Of a DNA stretch of 64,000 nucleotides, positions 37,306-48,071 are shown one piece after another. Within the stretch, counting starts at the first letter, position 1. The number at the start of each line of letters is the position of its first letter. The position numbers and the translations under genes were made by a program. Below the pieces are notes generated by a model. The model was given only the letters and a program-made list of their open reading frames with translations, did not search any database and was not told the origin of the DNA. This stretch comes from Fennellomyces sp. T-0311 (taxonomy: Eukaryota; Mucoromycota; Mucoromycetes; Mucorales; Lichtheimiaceae), in NCBI GenBank assembly GCA_025266875.1, contig JALLLT010000027.1, positions 186,001 through 250,000 of the forward strand, in the 5' to 3' direction.

Positions 37306-37327
37306 ACAACAACAACAACAACAACAA
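37306..37327. repeat. AAC trinucleotide repeat
   Basis: An (AAC)n tract at the 3' end of CTF8, immediately after its stop codon on the minus strand. Confidence 0.75.
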
Positions 37328-37330
37328 ACT

Positions 37331-37735
37331 TTATCCTCGCCGAGTCAGGTTGCGTCGACTCTCGTGGACAATGATCTTGGGTGCCTGCGAGAATAAGTAC
37401 TTTTCATACATCACCGACACTGTATCGAACGTTGCTCCATATTCTTCCATGGCGTGTTCGCGCTTGCGTATCACCGCCACCGGCTTGGCCAACTTGACTT
37501 TTTTGCCTTCCAGTCGATGGTGCCCTACCATCAACGTTGCCTTGTCCTTTACTTTTTGTCAGCAATCGCCATACAGCATTCCGAGTCAGCCACTCACATT
37601 GCTGAACGTAATGTCACCGATTTTGAGATTCTGGACTTTGGCTTCCTCGCTTTGAAAGTTGCCTTGGAATTCGAGAAAGACGAGATTGGGTTCGCTGTGA
37701 GAAGCGCTTTTTGGATAAATGACAGTGTATACCAT
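37331..37735 (-). CDS. CTF8: Ctf8, subunit of the alternative RFC clamp loader
   Basis: Two exons, 37735-37598 and 37546-37331, give 117 aa, the usual size of Ctf8. The N-terminal part (MVYTVIYPKS) leads to LVFLEFQGNF and IGDITFSN. After a phase 0 intron comes the family hallmark LMVGHHRLEGKKVKLAKP followed by AVIRKRE. Ctf8 binds Dcc1 and the Ctf18 C-terminus to form Ctf18-RFC, which loads or unloads PCNA during replication and supports sister chromatid cohesion and the replication checkpoint in the nucleus. The gene is divergent from the CDT2-like gene, and the shared promoter holds an E2F-like site 55 nt upstream of this start. Confidence 0.9.
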
Positions 37736-38375
37736 CGTAATTTTTTCCCGCGTCGCTGTTGATTTCGCGTTTTTTTTTTAAATCTCTCTGGCGCGAAATA
37801 GCAGCTCCCTCCCCTCCTCGCTACAAAAGCTGATAAATCATACACCTCCTTGTCCTCCTTACCATCATCGCCCCTTTCGCACCGACCATCGTTCCTTCGC
37901 GTTCGTTCCATGATGAAGGATACTTCCTTGGAGAGTGCCACCGTGCGCCAACCGATCATACCAAGCCATTCACACTTCTGTGCATACAAAGTCATTCTGT
38001 TATCCCATCATAAGGGTAGATCATGTGTACACAATGCCGCTGCTGGCCATGGTCGGTTGACAAAACTGCTTTAGCTTTTACAGGAAAGCCTGTCTCCTTT
38101 ATATAGCAAATATCCCTAAAATGGTACCATGCTGGTCTAGACTTTCTCATGCCCAACCTGTTGTGCGTTGCAAAGTGATAAAGTGGTGTACTGCTTAGAT
38201 CCGCCGCGACTCTCTGTAGCTTGGTGCTGATACCTTTTGCAAAAAAAAAAGAAAACGACTGCCTAAAATGGTAACTGGGATAAGAAAAAAAGAGGCGCGT
38301 CGCGGTTGTTCGCGTCCCTAAAAAATCCTTCGTTTCTTGAAACTTTAAATTGGACTTGCCCCACTTGGCATCACC
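37736..38375. promoter_or_regulatory. divergent CTF8/CDT2 promoter with E2F/MBF-like sites
   Basis: A 640-bp region between two divergent S-phase genes. On the minus strand TTTCGCGCC (plus 37790-37798) is a full match to the E2F core TTTSSCGC. A related TTTCGCG stands at 37763-37769 on plus, and a CpG-rich GGCGCGTCGCGG patch at about 38294-38305 faces CDT2. Functional use is inferred from position and gene role. Confidence 0.5.
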
Positions 38376-40264
38376 ATGACCATCGCCCCAGCAGCCAAAC
38401 GAAAATATAACGCCATAAGCGCAGACATACCAGAGAAACAATCCACCCGACAGCTCTCGCTCGAGGAAATTGAACGCCATCGAAAACAATCAGACCCTCG
38501 TGCATGGAGTGTACATAAAGCTTTGCGAATGCGTGCCATTCATGGCCGAAGAATACGAGGTCAAACTATTCATGGTAACGGAGATGGCTGCAACAGCAAC
38601 AACAACAACAACAGGAGGATAACATGACAAAATATAGTCCCTGGACGACCGTTGCTGGAACGATTCACCTGTCAAGAAAAAGACACGTACCGGTTTTATT
38701 ATCCCGACGGTCGAAAGTGCGTTCCGTTCGTTTGCTCGTATAGTCACCGTAAGTAACAAGTTGCCACGGGCTGCCAAGAGCGCTGATCGACGCTAGATGG
38801 ACCATTGCTTGCTGTGGGTGACGAGGAGCGACGCGTTTCTCTGATACGGACAGATAAAGACAGCACGATCCACAATGGTATAGTATGCAGCGTGTATTGC
38901 GATTTGGGATCCACTCATAAGCCAAGATAGCAAGCTACCATTCAACATTCTATACCCATTCCAACGCTGTGCTGGACATTAAATGGAGCAATGACGACGA
39001 ATTACTGGTAAGTTGGTGTACGCCGGGTATGATCCTGGTTTCTCATTGCATGGGGTGGCGACATAGATGACTGGATCGGCCGACTGCTTAATACGGCTAT
39101 GGGATGTTGGGCATGAAGCGTGCGTTGGCACCATGCGAGGCCACCTGCATAGTTTACGATCTGCGAATTTCCATCCGACCAATCCACGTAAAGGGGTTTT
39201 TTTATTTCCTTTGCTAATCCCAAAGTGCACATACTAAATCCATCCATAGATCTGATTATATCGGCAAGCATGGATGGCTCGTTTATGATCTGGGACACGC
39301 GGTACAATCTCAAACAGCAAAAAGATCCTTGTAAATCGGTTCAGATCATGTATGTTCGTGTGCAAAATATTTATCCATTGGCATCTTAGCTGCCGTGAAC
39401 GGAATCGGTGCCGACGCACCCGTGTACGCTCCCATCAAGACGGCGCTTCGAGCCCATTTCACCGAGAGAAGGCCATTGGAATCGGTCAAAAAGGTATGAA
39501 AAGAGCCCCAAGTCGAGAAAGGATCCTCGTTTTTATTTTTAACGGTGAGGCCGATCTAGCCAGAACGATCGGTCACTGCTGCTTATTTCGTGCCACATCA
39601 CGAGGACAAAGTGATCACATCAGGAAGCTACGACGGGTATGTTGGTTGCGTCTGCGAGGATACATGCGCGCTAAACAGGGTTTTAGTAAAATTAAAATAT
39701 GGGATTGTCGAACGGGTCGCGATGCGCGTCCAATTGACGAATGGGTTGCGTTTAATCGGAACCAGTCAAGGGCACGTGGTATTGCAGACCTTAAAATTGA
39801 CAGCACTGGCACTCGCTTATACAGTCTTTCCATGGATCACATGTAAGCCGTCGTTGTTGGTGACAGTGGATTTGCTAAAACGTAGCCGAATTAGAATCAA
39901 CATGCACTACATTAACAATCTCTCCCAGCCGGCGCGTCGTTTCGTTAGCTCGGATCAAACAATCAACACATTCTTTGTCAAAATGGCACTGTCCGCTGAT
40001 GATCGGTATTTGTTGTGCGGGTCCTCTAAGAAAGTGGTATACGCGTGGGACGTGGAGCGGCCTCAGTCGGGGCCGGTGCTATACGAAGGTCATGGAAGCG
40101 AAACAACGTCCATGTCATGGTGCTCCAATACTGCAGAGGTACAGCGAATTGTTTGAAAAAAACGGAGTGTGCGTGTGTGTGTGTGTGTGTGTGAGCTAAA
40201 ACAGGAGCCGTAGTTTGCAAGCTGCTCGGATGACGGATCACTGCGGATATGGAAGTACAGCTAA
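38376..40264 (+). CDS. CDT2/DTL-like WD40 protein (CRL4 substrate receptor)
   Basis: Eleven exons: 38376-38574, 38638-38748, 38797-38877, 38931-39007, 39067-39187, 39250-39330, 39390-39493, 39560-39636, 39687-39842, 39895-40138 and 40214-40264; about 433 aa. WD40 blades are visible as AVLDIKWSNDDELL, MTGSADCLIRLWDVG, ISASMDGSFMIWDTR, VITSGSYDGKIKIWDCRTG, LCGSSKKVVYAWDVE and CSDDGSLRIWKYS. The block SDQTINTFFVKMALSADD followed by YEGHGSETTSMSWC matches the DTL/Cdt2 pattern. Cdt2 joins DDB1-CUL4 and marks PCNA-bound proteins such as Cdt1 for destruction in S phase and after damage. The protein ends with the last blade, so the C-terminal extension and PIP box of animal DTL are missing. Splice sites were chosen by frame; those at 39330/39390 and 39560 are less certain. 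Confidence 0.85.
40169..40193. repeat. GT microsatellite in the last CDT2 intron
   Basis: A run of (GT)n starting GTGTGCG inside the intron 40139-40213. Confidence 0.8.
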
Positions 40265-40543
40265 ACGCGAGATATGAAAAAAAAAGAAACTATGGCTACA
40301 AATTGATGTGTGTGAATGTTTTGTGTATGTATAAAAAGTGAGTGAATGCGTGTGTGGTTTTTGCGTGCAGGAAACAAGATGCGCTCATCGCATTTAAAAT
40401 AGAGACAAGAAAAAGACAAAAAGATAAACAAGAAAAGAAAAAACACCGGGCAAACGTCACATGCCTACTAGATACAAAACCCTCGTTCAGCTGCGAGGTA
40501 TTCTTATACAGAGAGAGCGTCTCAACAACCTCTTCTGCTTTTA
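40265..40543. other. convergent 3' ends of CDT2-like and PSP1 genes
   Basis: Under 300 bp holding the two 3' UTRs. No other feature recognised. Confidence 0.5.
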
Positions 40544-42251
40544 TCACTTTGTAGGATTTACCGCGCACCTGCATCCAAACCGTCAGAACCATTGTCGTAG
40601 CCCAACCTCCAAAAACACTTACATCCAGATGCGCGTTTTGTAGATTTTAAATAATTCGCGAACCAACTCCCGGAAATCGATGCGGCGCTCGGCCACAAAA
40701 TAAAACGTCAGCTTGCGTCGATCCCTGAAGTGTAACCGTGCATTTTAGTTTTTTCTTGATGCGTTGGGTCGTCGCCCTCCTCGCAGTGTCTTACCATTGA
40801 TATTCGGCATCCACGACTTCCATCGGCAGCTTGCGTTGCTTTGTTTTCTGCTGACAAACCGACAATGCGCGGCTCTCATCTTCACCCTTCTCCAGCAAGA
40901 CGGAGACTTCATCAGCCAGTGCCTGCCGATAAATGCGTTTGATTTGAATTTCGGAGGGCTTGATGTCATCCTGCGACTTTGGAGAGGACGGGTTGCTGCT
41001 ATCATCTTGGGGGGAATCATGTTGCTGCTGCTTTTTGAGCTGCAGGATTTGATCGTGTGTCAAACGCTCCATTGCCACTTTGCCTAGATCTTTACCGCGA
41101 TCGGCTTCAACAATGACGAGATCGCCCACATGCACTTGCAAGTTTGGATCGTTGGGTGGTATGTAGAAAAAGTCCGTGCGGCCAGCCTTGAATTCAATCA
41201 TGTACAGTAGCGTCTCTGGAGGGAGTTGGTGTAACCCGACACCTTTACCCTCTTGGAACAAACGAGGATCCGCCTCGACATGCTCATAGTATGGTGGTGC
41301 CGCAGGATGGTGTAAATGGGAATACATGTCTGCCGGTGGTGGTGGTGGTGGTGGCATGGGATAAGACATCATTGCTTGTTGTTGCTGCTGTTGCTGTTGC
41401 TGCAACTGCATGGCTTCGATTTGCTCTGCTAAACGACGCACTGGATCTTTGTCCAAGCTATATCGGTACACAGCAGTTACATATATATATCATCATCATT
41501 CGCTTTTCTTTATATATATACCTGTCCATGTGACCCTGTGAGCCTGAAGCATCTCCGTTCCACTGCCGTCGCTCATCGTCAACCAACTCTTGCTGTTCGG
41601 CCGATCCACGGCGCATATAGCGATTGATCAAATACCCTTGTTGCGATGACGACAGCATGCTCAATGCTGCACCCGAAGACTTTGACCGCATCCGATACGG
41701 ACCGAAATCCATTTCATCGTCCGCCAATAACCCATTTTCGTCTTCTTCGGCCATCGTTTCCAGTGAATTTTTGTATCGTGTTTGAGTATCAGCATCATCA
41801 TCGTCACTGTAGTCGTTGTATCCAAAAAATGTAGGATCCTGTCCCATTGAAAACGACAAGCTGCGATGTTGTCGATAGATGGGCTCCATCGACACCCCAG
41901 GTAACATGGGAACCGCAAGAACACTGTTGTTGGCTTCGTCAATCATATCGGGTGCATGCGCCGGCGCATGATCGCTGTTGTTGTGTTTTTTGTCTTCTTG
42001 GAATATCGATGGTCCTTCCCATTGGAATCCACTGTTCCATTTATTGCTCTCTTCCTTTTTGCCTCGACTGGCTGCTTCCTAAGTACCCTTTTTTTTGTTA
42101 ATACGCATTGCGTTTCCCACACTACTTGTTCCTACTTGCATTTTTTTTCCGTGTCTTGGCTGCTTGCGTGTTTTGATGTTGCTGTTTTTTGTAAGTCGTC
42201 TTGCCATGATATCCTTTTTGTTTGTTTGTTTTTTTCACTTACCTTGGCCAT
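40544..42251 (-). CDS. PSP1 C-terminal domain protein
   Basis: Five exons on the minus strand: 42251-42243 (only MAK), 42078-41522, 41457-40795, 40724-40623 and 40568-40544; about 451 aa. The N-terminal half is disordered (acidic SDDDDAD stretch, Gln run, poly-Pro run PPPPPPP). The PSP1 domain fills the C-terminal half: [85 protein letters not shown] and the end MCAVNPTK. Yeast Psp1 was found as a suppressor of polymerase-alpha defects, and bacterial relatives (YaaT) act in RNA and phosphorelay complexes; the molecular role is unsettled. The 9-nt first exon is inferred because the frame continues upstream of the first internal Met with good sequence to a clean acceptor, and ATG GCC AAG sits next to a GTAAGT donor. 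Confidence 0.85.
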
Positions 42252-42297
42252 TTCTTCGCGTGAAAGAGAAAGGGAAAAGAAAAAGGTCGTGGGTAGA

Positions 42298-42305
42298 CTC
42301 TATAT
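42298..42305 (-). promoter_or_regulatory. TATA box of the PSP1-domain gene
   Basis: TTATATAG on the minus strand about 50 nt upstream of the tiny first exon, which supports that exon's placement. Confidence 0.5.
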
Positions 42306-43086
42306 AACCATAAGTCGTTGCTTTTTTCCGTTTTTTTCCTACTGTACCTTCTGGTATATATTAAACCTGGAAAAATGGGGAGAGGGGTTATTCGACTATA
42401 AAGGTACAGAAAAAAACTGGGTTTTCAGCGTTCGTATTCGATAAAAAAAACTACACAAACAGTATTTTGCGCGTGTCTTTGCATACCTATATCTTCGTAT
42501 ATTACGTAGAGAGTCGGCTTTTTCTTGGTCAGCGGCTGTTTGGAATGGAAAAGAAAAGGGCGGAATGCCGAACGTTGTTATGTTTTGCGCCCAAAATACA
42601 AAAAAAAAGAGAGAGGAAGAGGTGGGTCGGGGTTGAGGTTGAGTTTTGGTTTGGTGGGGGGAGCCTTGCAAACAAGTTTTCTCAGCGGATAATACTATAA
42701 AGAATTTTGAAGCTTTTTTTTTTTGCAATATATCCATTTAAACCGAATGCATAGATTGGTCTACCGCGAACAATCCCCGCACCACCCCATCTTTCTTCTC
42801 AATAGATGATGACGTGCATGCTATTTGTCGCGTAATATTTTTGAAAGTCGGTCGACTCTCCGCACACTTTTTAGTTATGACGCCATTCAAAGCCGTTTGC
42901 AACAGAGTTGAGTTGCTCAGACATGTTCCCGTTCGTTTCCTTTCTTAGAACTGTCAACCTCCGCGCCCGCATGAAATCTTTACGGAATAAATCGTTTCTT
43001 TTACAAGGTCGGAAAAAAAAGCTGCTGGTAAAGCGCGTTGTCAACCTTGTCTGTATAGTAAAGCAATTGGATGACGAGTGCTCATG
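42306..43086. other. intergenic region
   Basis: 5' flank of the PSP1-domain gene and 3' flank of the possible histone-fold gene. Several homopolymer A/T runs; no gene recognised. Confidence 0.45.
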
Positions 43087-43655
43087 TTAAAAGATCCAGC
43101 ATTGATGTGTCGGAGCGTCAATAACAACTGCAGCACGTAAACAGCGCGTAAAAAGAGAGATAGATTATAGCTCCTTCTTTGTTTTCTTTCATGCGTTTAC
43201 CTCGACACCGCTTGCTGCTCGATGAAGACGAGATGGGCCGACTACCGTCACAACTTTCGCCGGAAGGTCGAGCACCACCAGCGATCTTAAGTTTCTGTTC
43301 CTGTTGTCGCAGTAGGTGGGGACCGTTGCAAGGGTAGGGGCGAGCTTCGTCTCCAGTTCCCTAGATAGCAGCTACTAAAGTGAGAGCTAGAATCATTGCT
43401 TTATGCGACGTACCTGATGATACACAGTGATTGCCAGCTGCTCGGTATAGTCAACCATAAACATTTCCATGTCCTGAAATGCCAAGTCCGATACTAGACT
43501 TCAGTAAAATGAACATCACATTAGCCAATATTCGTGATACCGCCCAAACACACGCTTTGGTCGTCGCAAATTATCCTAAGGATTTCGCGTTCGACGTGAC
43601 TCAAATACGCTTGTCGACTTATTGGCGGTTCTTGAGCAGTTGGCAAGTAAACAAC
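43087..43655 (-). pseudogene. histone-fold-like small gene, 5' end missing or broken
   Basis: Four pieces on the minus strand join in frame: from about 43655 to 43541, then 43493-43414, 43360-43201 and 43127-43087. They read EPPISRQAYLSHVEREIL...IICDDQ, then SDLAFQDMEMFMVDYTEQLA, then GTGDEARPY, LLRQQEQKLKIAGG, a Ser run and an end VVIDAPTHQCWIF. All three introns have good GT-AG signals and matching phases, so this is not chance. The helix-loop-helix-helix pattern recalls small histone-fold proteins (TAF/Spt3 or CENP types), but I cannot name the family. No ATG precedes the first piece within the expected leader, although a TATAAAAC box lies at about 43737-43744. Either a tiny 5' exon was missed or the gene has lost its start. 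Confidence 0.4.
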
Positions 43656-43699
43656 GATTGTTCCTGGCAGAGTTGAACCAGCAACTTTAGCAATATAAG

Positions 43700-44677
43700 G
43701 GATGTGGACCTTTACTTTTATCCGTTTAGTAGCTTCGTTTTATACACTAGTTTGATAAATAGAATATAAAACTAATGTTTTGCCTGTTATATTACATCGG
43801 TTTATCTTAAGTATCCCCTCCATAAAATTTTACTTGAGGTATGTTGGTAACAAGTATTTTTCTTGATGTAACAATTTGCAATAGGTATTACCTTTGGACA
43901 ATCTTATAAAAAGACCAGATCTGTACGTACTGTATACATATGATGAAACTTATTTTAAAGAAAAAAAAGAAACTATATTACTATAACTTTCGATTGGTTA
44001 GATTGCGAACGTCCTCGTATTCTTCATATATACCTCGGATTCACTGTAATGTACATAAACACGCACGTTTTATATATACTTCGGACTTTAAGGGAGCAAC
44101 CTAATAGTACCCTTAGGAATAGGCTAAGTACCTTTCAAGGAACAAATACATAATACATGTACCTTCAACCACGCATACGTTTTAGAAAAACTCTCTTCCT
44201 AAATATTAAAGTTACATTTTACCTCACCTAAAGATGTCAAACAGACATTGTGTTCGACTATAAGGTCTTTTTTCAACTACGAAACAGATCTTTTATTAAG
44301 CTTTATATTATATTATACAAAGATATATAGCATATACTGGGTTGTAGCTTTGGTACGTATAATCATGTTCGTATTTTATTGGCTATATAGTAATATGTAA
44401 CTGCGTATATAAGTAAAAAAAAAGTCATCTTTTCAACTATTAAAGATAGAATGCTAAAATGGAATGTGTAAATAGTATGCTATACTTTTAACTAGAAGCT
44501 TAATTAGGTGCTCATTAAGATCTAATAAACAGAATAGTTTACCAAACCACATGAATGAGGAATTCTTTTTGTTCCTGGAGAGTGTTTTTATTTTCTTCTG
44601 CCCCAATTAAGAAACGTATTTACATAGTATACTAGCAGTATCATACGTTTGAAAATCTAAAAGTCGAAAAGATAAAT
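43700..44677. other. AT-rich intergenic region
   Basis: About 1 kb of AT-rich sequence with many short TATATA stretches and stops in every frame. No gene or RNA recognised. Confidence 0.5.
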
Positions 44678-45142
44678 TGTAATCTTTTTGGTTCTATGTG
44701 TAGGTTTGCCAACCATATTGCACATATAAAGCAGTCAGTCTATTTTTTTATGTATTTTAATGTAGCAAATAACGACGAAAGATAAAACGAAGCACGAGAA
44801 TATAAAGAGAAAACGATGTAGAATATCAGTGCAAATTCTGACGTGCGAGGTGAGCAATTTTTCATTGTTAGAAAACGACAACACTCTTGTCGGTAATTGA
44901 TCATTATAAATTTTTCGAAAATTGGTAACACCATTGTCGATAATTCGATAATGAAAAATATCTCACTTCGCAACTTAGAACGCGTACTGACATTATACGT
45001 TGTTCCTTCTTTATATTCTCGTGTATTATTTTTTTTTGTTACTACTTACATATTACATCAAGATACGTAAAAAAAATACATTAGCTGTCTTATAACTACA
45101 ATGTGGTTGGCAAACCTACACACGGAATCAAAGAATTGCAGT
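44678..45142. mobile_element. 465-bp fold-back (long hairpin) element
   Basis: The two halves are imperfect reverse complements over about 200 bp each, meeting near 44885-44915. The outer 45 bp are best conserved: GTGTAGGTTTGCCAACCA (44697-44714) occurs inverted near 45104-45121. Inner landmarks such as CACGAGAATATAAAGA (left arm) match the right arm read in reverse. There is no coding frame. This is the structure of a fold-back MITE or of an inverted pair of insertions. Target duplications were not resolved. Confidence 0.8.
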
Positions 45143-45200
45143 GCGTTCTCGTGATACATATTTACGTCTTTCAAACTGCTGTTCTTTCTGGCAACAAAAG

Positions 45201-45209
45201 CTATAAATA
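45201..45209 (+). promoter_or_regulatory. TATA box upstream of the first F-box gene
   Basis: CTATAAATA about 155 nt upstream of the ATG at 45363. Confidence 0.45.
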
Positions 45210-45362
45210 TGTAGCACTATTTTAGGATTAGCTTGTAGAATAAAAGAATATCACCTAAACGCTTATCGGAGTACATCACTTTCATCGTTTCCTTACAGTA
45301 CCTTATACACGCTCAATAAGCAAAGAAAACGCAATTTACCAAACAAAATACTGTCAATCTAT

Positions 45363-47464
45363 ATGACTAAAACCGATATCCTAATGGAAAAAGACGCTAC
45401 AGAAACTCCACAATCTACAAGTACTCGATCGGTCCTTCCTAGTAGTACAATCATATATGAAGCTTTACCTTACGAAAAAAGGATCAAATATGCTACATCA
45501 CGAATCAACAAGCTTGTCAATGACATTTTGCCACTGCTCGATGCTCGCGCAGCAGCTTATGGGTGCAATGGCAACATTCTTGATGGAATTCGTGACGCTC
45601 AACAAATGATACAGCTTGCACCGTCTTTATCCGCAGGCTATCTCAGAAGTGGCCAGCTTTACACAATGTTCGGCTATCAAAGGCGCGCTATGAATACATA
45701 CAAACAAGGGATTGACAACGTCGACAGCGAACAACAAAAAGCATTATGGAAGCAACATCATATAGCTGAAGTTAAAAGTAGCCAAAAAATTGACATCATT
45801 GGCACAGCACCTTATGATATCGTCATTCGTATTGGACAATACTTACGACTTAAGAAACGAATCATGTTGTTAGGCGTTTCCAATACATGGCGCAAAAAGC
45901 TCTTCGAATGCTCATCACTCTGGTCAAAAATCGATGTTTACAAAGGCCAGTGGCTAAATGCCAAAGCTGCGTCACTCCTGAAACAAGTTGGCTCTCGTGT
46001 CTTGGAAGTTAAATTGCTATACATGGGCAAAGATATATTCTCTGAAATGTTTATCTCTGGGATTACAAGCGGCAGTTTTGACAACATCAAGGATCTCACT
46101 CTAATCGGTAAGGATTTTACGAGATCCTCTTCTCTTTCATGACATAATTTTTTCATGTATTTATAACGGAATACTCCTACGTAGGTTGTTTTGGACACGA
46201 TATTCCAGACAACAAAGACCTGGTCAACGCAGTAACTCGCTTATCTGGGAGCTTGACAAAGCTCAGCATACACCTTATAGATGATGCTGAAACAAAGTAC
46301 GCCATCGTTCCATTCAGAGTTATACTTTCGGCCTGCCGAAATCTCGTGTACTTTTGCTATCAACACGTTGGTGCCAAGTGTGATATAAAAGCTGCGGGGC
46401 CATTGACAACAACCTGTGCGCCAAAGTTGACATACCTGACTCTTCAATTTACAAAGGTTGAGCACGCAGCGATAGAGGATGTTCTTTGTTCCACTCCTAA
46501 ACTACGTTATCTAACGTTATCAGGTTGTCGTTCGATAATTGCTGCGACTGTAGCCCAGAAGAACAGAAATATACAATGCTTCTCCCTCCAAGGGAACCAT
46601 GACCTTCGCAATGACGACAATGAAGAATGGAGTGCTGATGGTCACCAAAAATCGGACTTTTCCCCTGGTCTTCACACTTTGGATGCCATCATCGATAATC
46701 CTCTAAACTTCAAGTCGCTATTCACAACCCATTGCAGCACTTTAGAAACTCTGCGAATGGCTTTGACCACACGTTCAGTTAAAGCCCAGTGGGAATCATT
46801 CAACGACGCCTTTGACGAACCGAGTGCACTACATACATTGCAGTTGATCTGCGGAAACAACTGTAATTGGGAGGTTATAAGCGATCTGCTGCGAAAGATG
46901 CAACAGTTAGTTCGACTCAAGCTTTCGTTCATCGGTAGTAACCATGAGCAAGACGTTTGTGATGCCATCATCAGCTTACCTAAGCTTCAAGACCTCCATA
47001 TTCTGGCTATTGATAAGTCAGATGACAGACTTTTACAACTTTTATTTCAAGGTTTGGCCGCCAAAAGAGATCGATCTACCCTGAAATCTGTCCTATTGGC
47101 ACAATTTCAAGACAACCTTTCCATGGATGTCGTTCTTGACTACATCCCTACCATCCGAACACTCCGATCCGTTACTTTGATTTATTGTTCTTCGCTTACT
47201 GAGGGAGCAATCAACCTTTTCTGCGAACGGATGCAATCTCACCCTTGCGTTAACTCTATCACTTTCAAATGCTTGATCTCGCAAGTTACGGATACGGCTT
47301 TGAAGTACTTGGCTGGAATCAAAGGGCTCAAGCATCTCAAGTTGGATTCCCTCAGAAATATCACTCAAGATGGTATAAAGGTCTTCAATGGATCTTCAGT
47401 TCAACTGGAGATTGTTAACTGTAGTGGCGTGTCTCATAGCACTCAAGATGAAGCTGCTGTTTGA
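45363..47464 (+). CDS. TPR-like/F-box/LRR protein 1 (Pof3-like)
   Basis: Exons 45363-46107 and 46185-47464 give about 674 aa. Residues 80-125 are a TPR-like helical pair (AGYLRSGQLYTMFGYQRRAM). An F-box follows at about 140-185 (IDIIGTAPYDIVIRIGQYL, then VSNTWRKKLFECSSLW). The rest is leucine-rich repeats (PKLRYLTLSGCRSI, GLKHLKLDSLRNIT). F-box proteins dock on Skp1 in SCF ubiquitin ligases and LRRs choose the substrate. The order TPR, F-box, LRR is that of fission yeast Pof3, which acts in genome stability. First of three tandem paralogues sharing the same phase 1 intron after the F-box. Substrate unknown. Confidence 0.9.
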
Positions 47465-48071
47465 TAAAGAAATAAAAATTTTCTGAATTGCCTGCTTTCT
47501 ACGTTTACTTTTTTTTTTGTATTCCATGTCTCTTTTATTTAGAGGCTTAGATCTCAAAATTAGTCAAGGTGTCAGTGGGAATGATAGAGGAGGTTCCTTT
47601 CTGCGTTTCCACATAACTCCATTGTCGTATCCTGGGCATACCATCATTCGTGGTTACATACTTTCCCTTGGTTCTTGATCATATCCGCTGTTACTACGAC
47701 ATCAACAAGCGTACAATTATTTATTGTCGTACTTGCTCTTATGTGCTACCGTGATCCGGCTTACTGATCAAGTAAGGCAACTCCGTTAGCTAAGGCTGTT
47801 AAGATCCTATGAGACTTATTGATAACATGGGCCTTTGAGGCTATCAGACAAAGCAGTTGCTCACCCCGTCCCGACTCATCATCAATATAATAAAGAGTAA
47901 CTCTCATAATAAAACAACATACATGCTTTTGGTCCCATCATTCGAAAGCCTTTTCTCGCTAAGCGATATCACATCCATCAGTGTTACGTTCTTAATTTGG
48001 AAAGAACGGTGGTTTAAACAATCGACCCCCAAAGCCGCAGCAGAGATGTACCCTATTCCTGTTACAACGCC
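47465..48071. other. intergenic region between F-box genes 1 and 2
   Basis: No gene or repeat recognised; promoter of F-box gene 2 at the right end. Confidence 0.5.

Noticed and set aside
37272..37655. 127-codon plus-strand frame with an Asn run
   Set aside because: It is the antisense of CTF8. The Asn run comes from the AAC microsatellite.
41956..42444. Hydrophobic 162-codon plus-strand frame that looks like a membrane protein
   Set aside because: T-rich leader and first intron of the minus-strand PSP1-domain gene read backwards. The hydrophobicity comes from poly-T tracts.
43660..43712. tRNA-like T-loop (GGTTCAACTC on the minus strand)
   Set aside because: No acceptor stem or anticodon arm can be drawn around it, and the T-stem does not pair.
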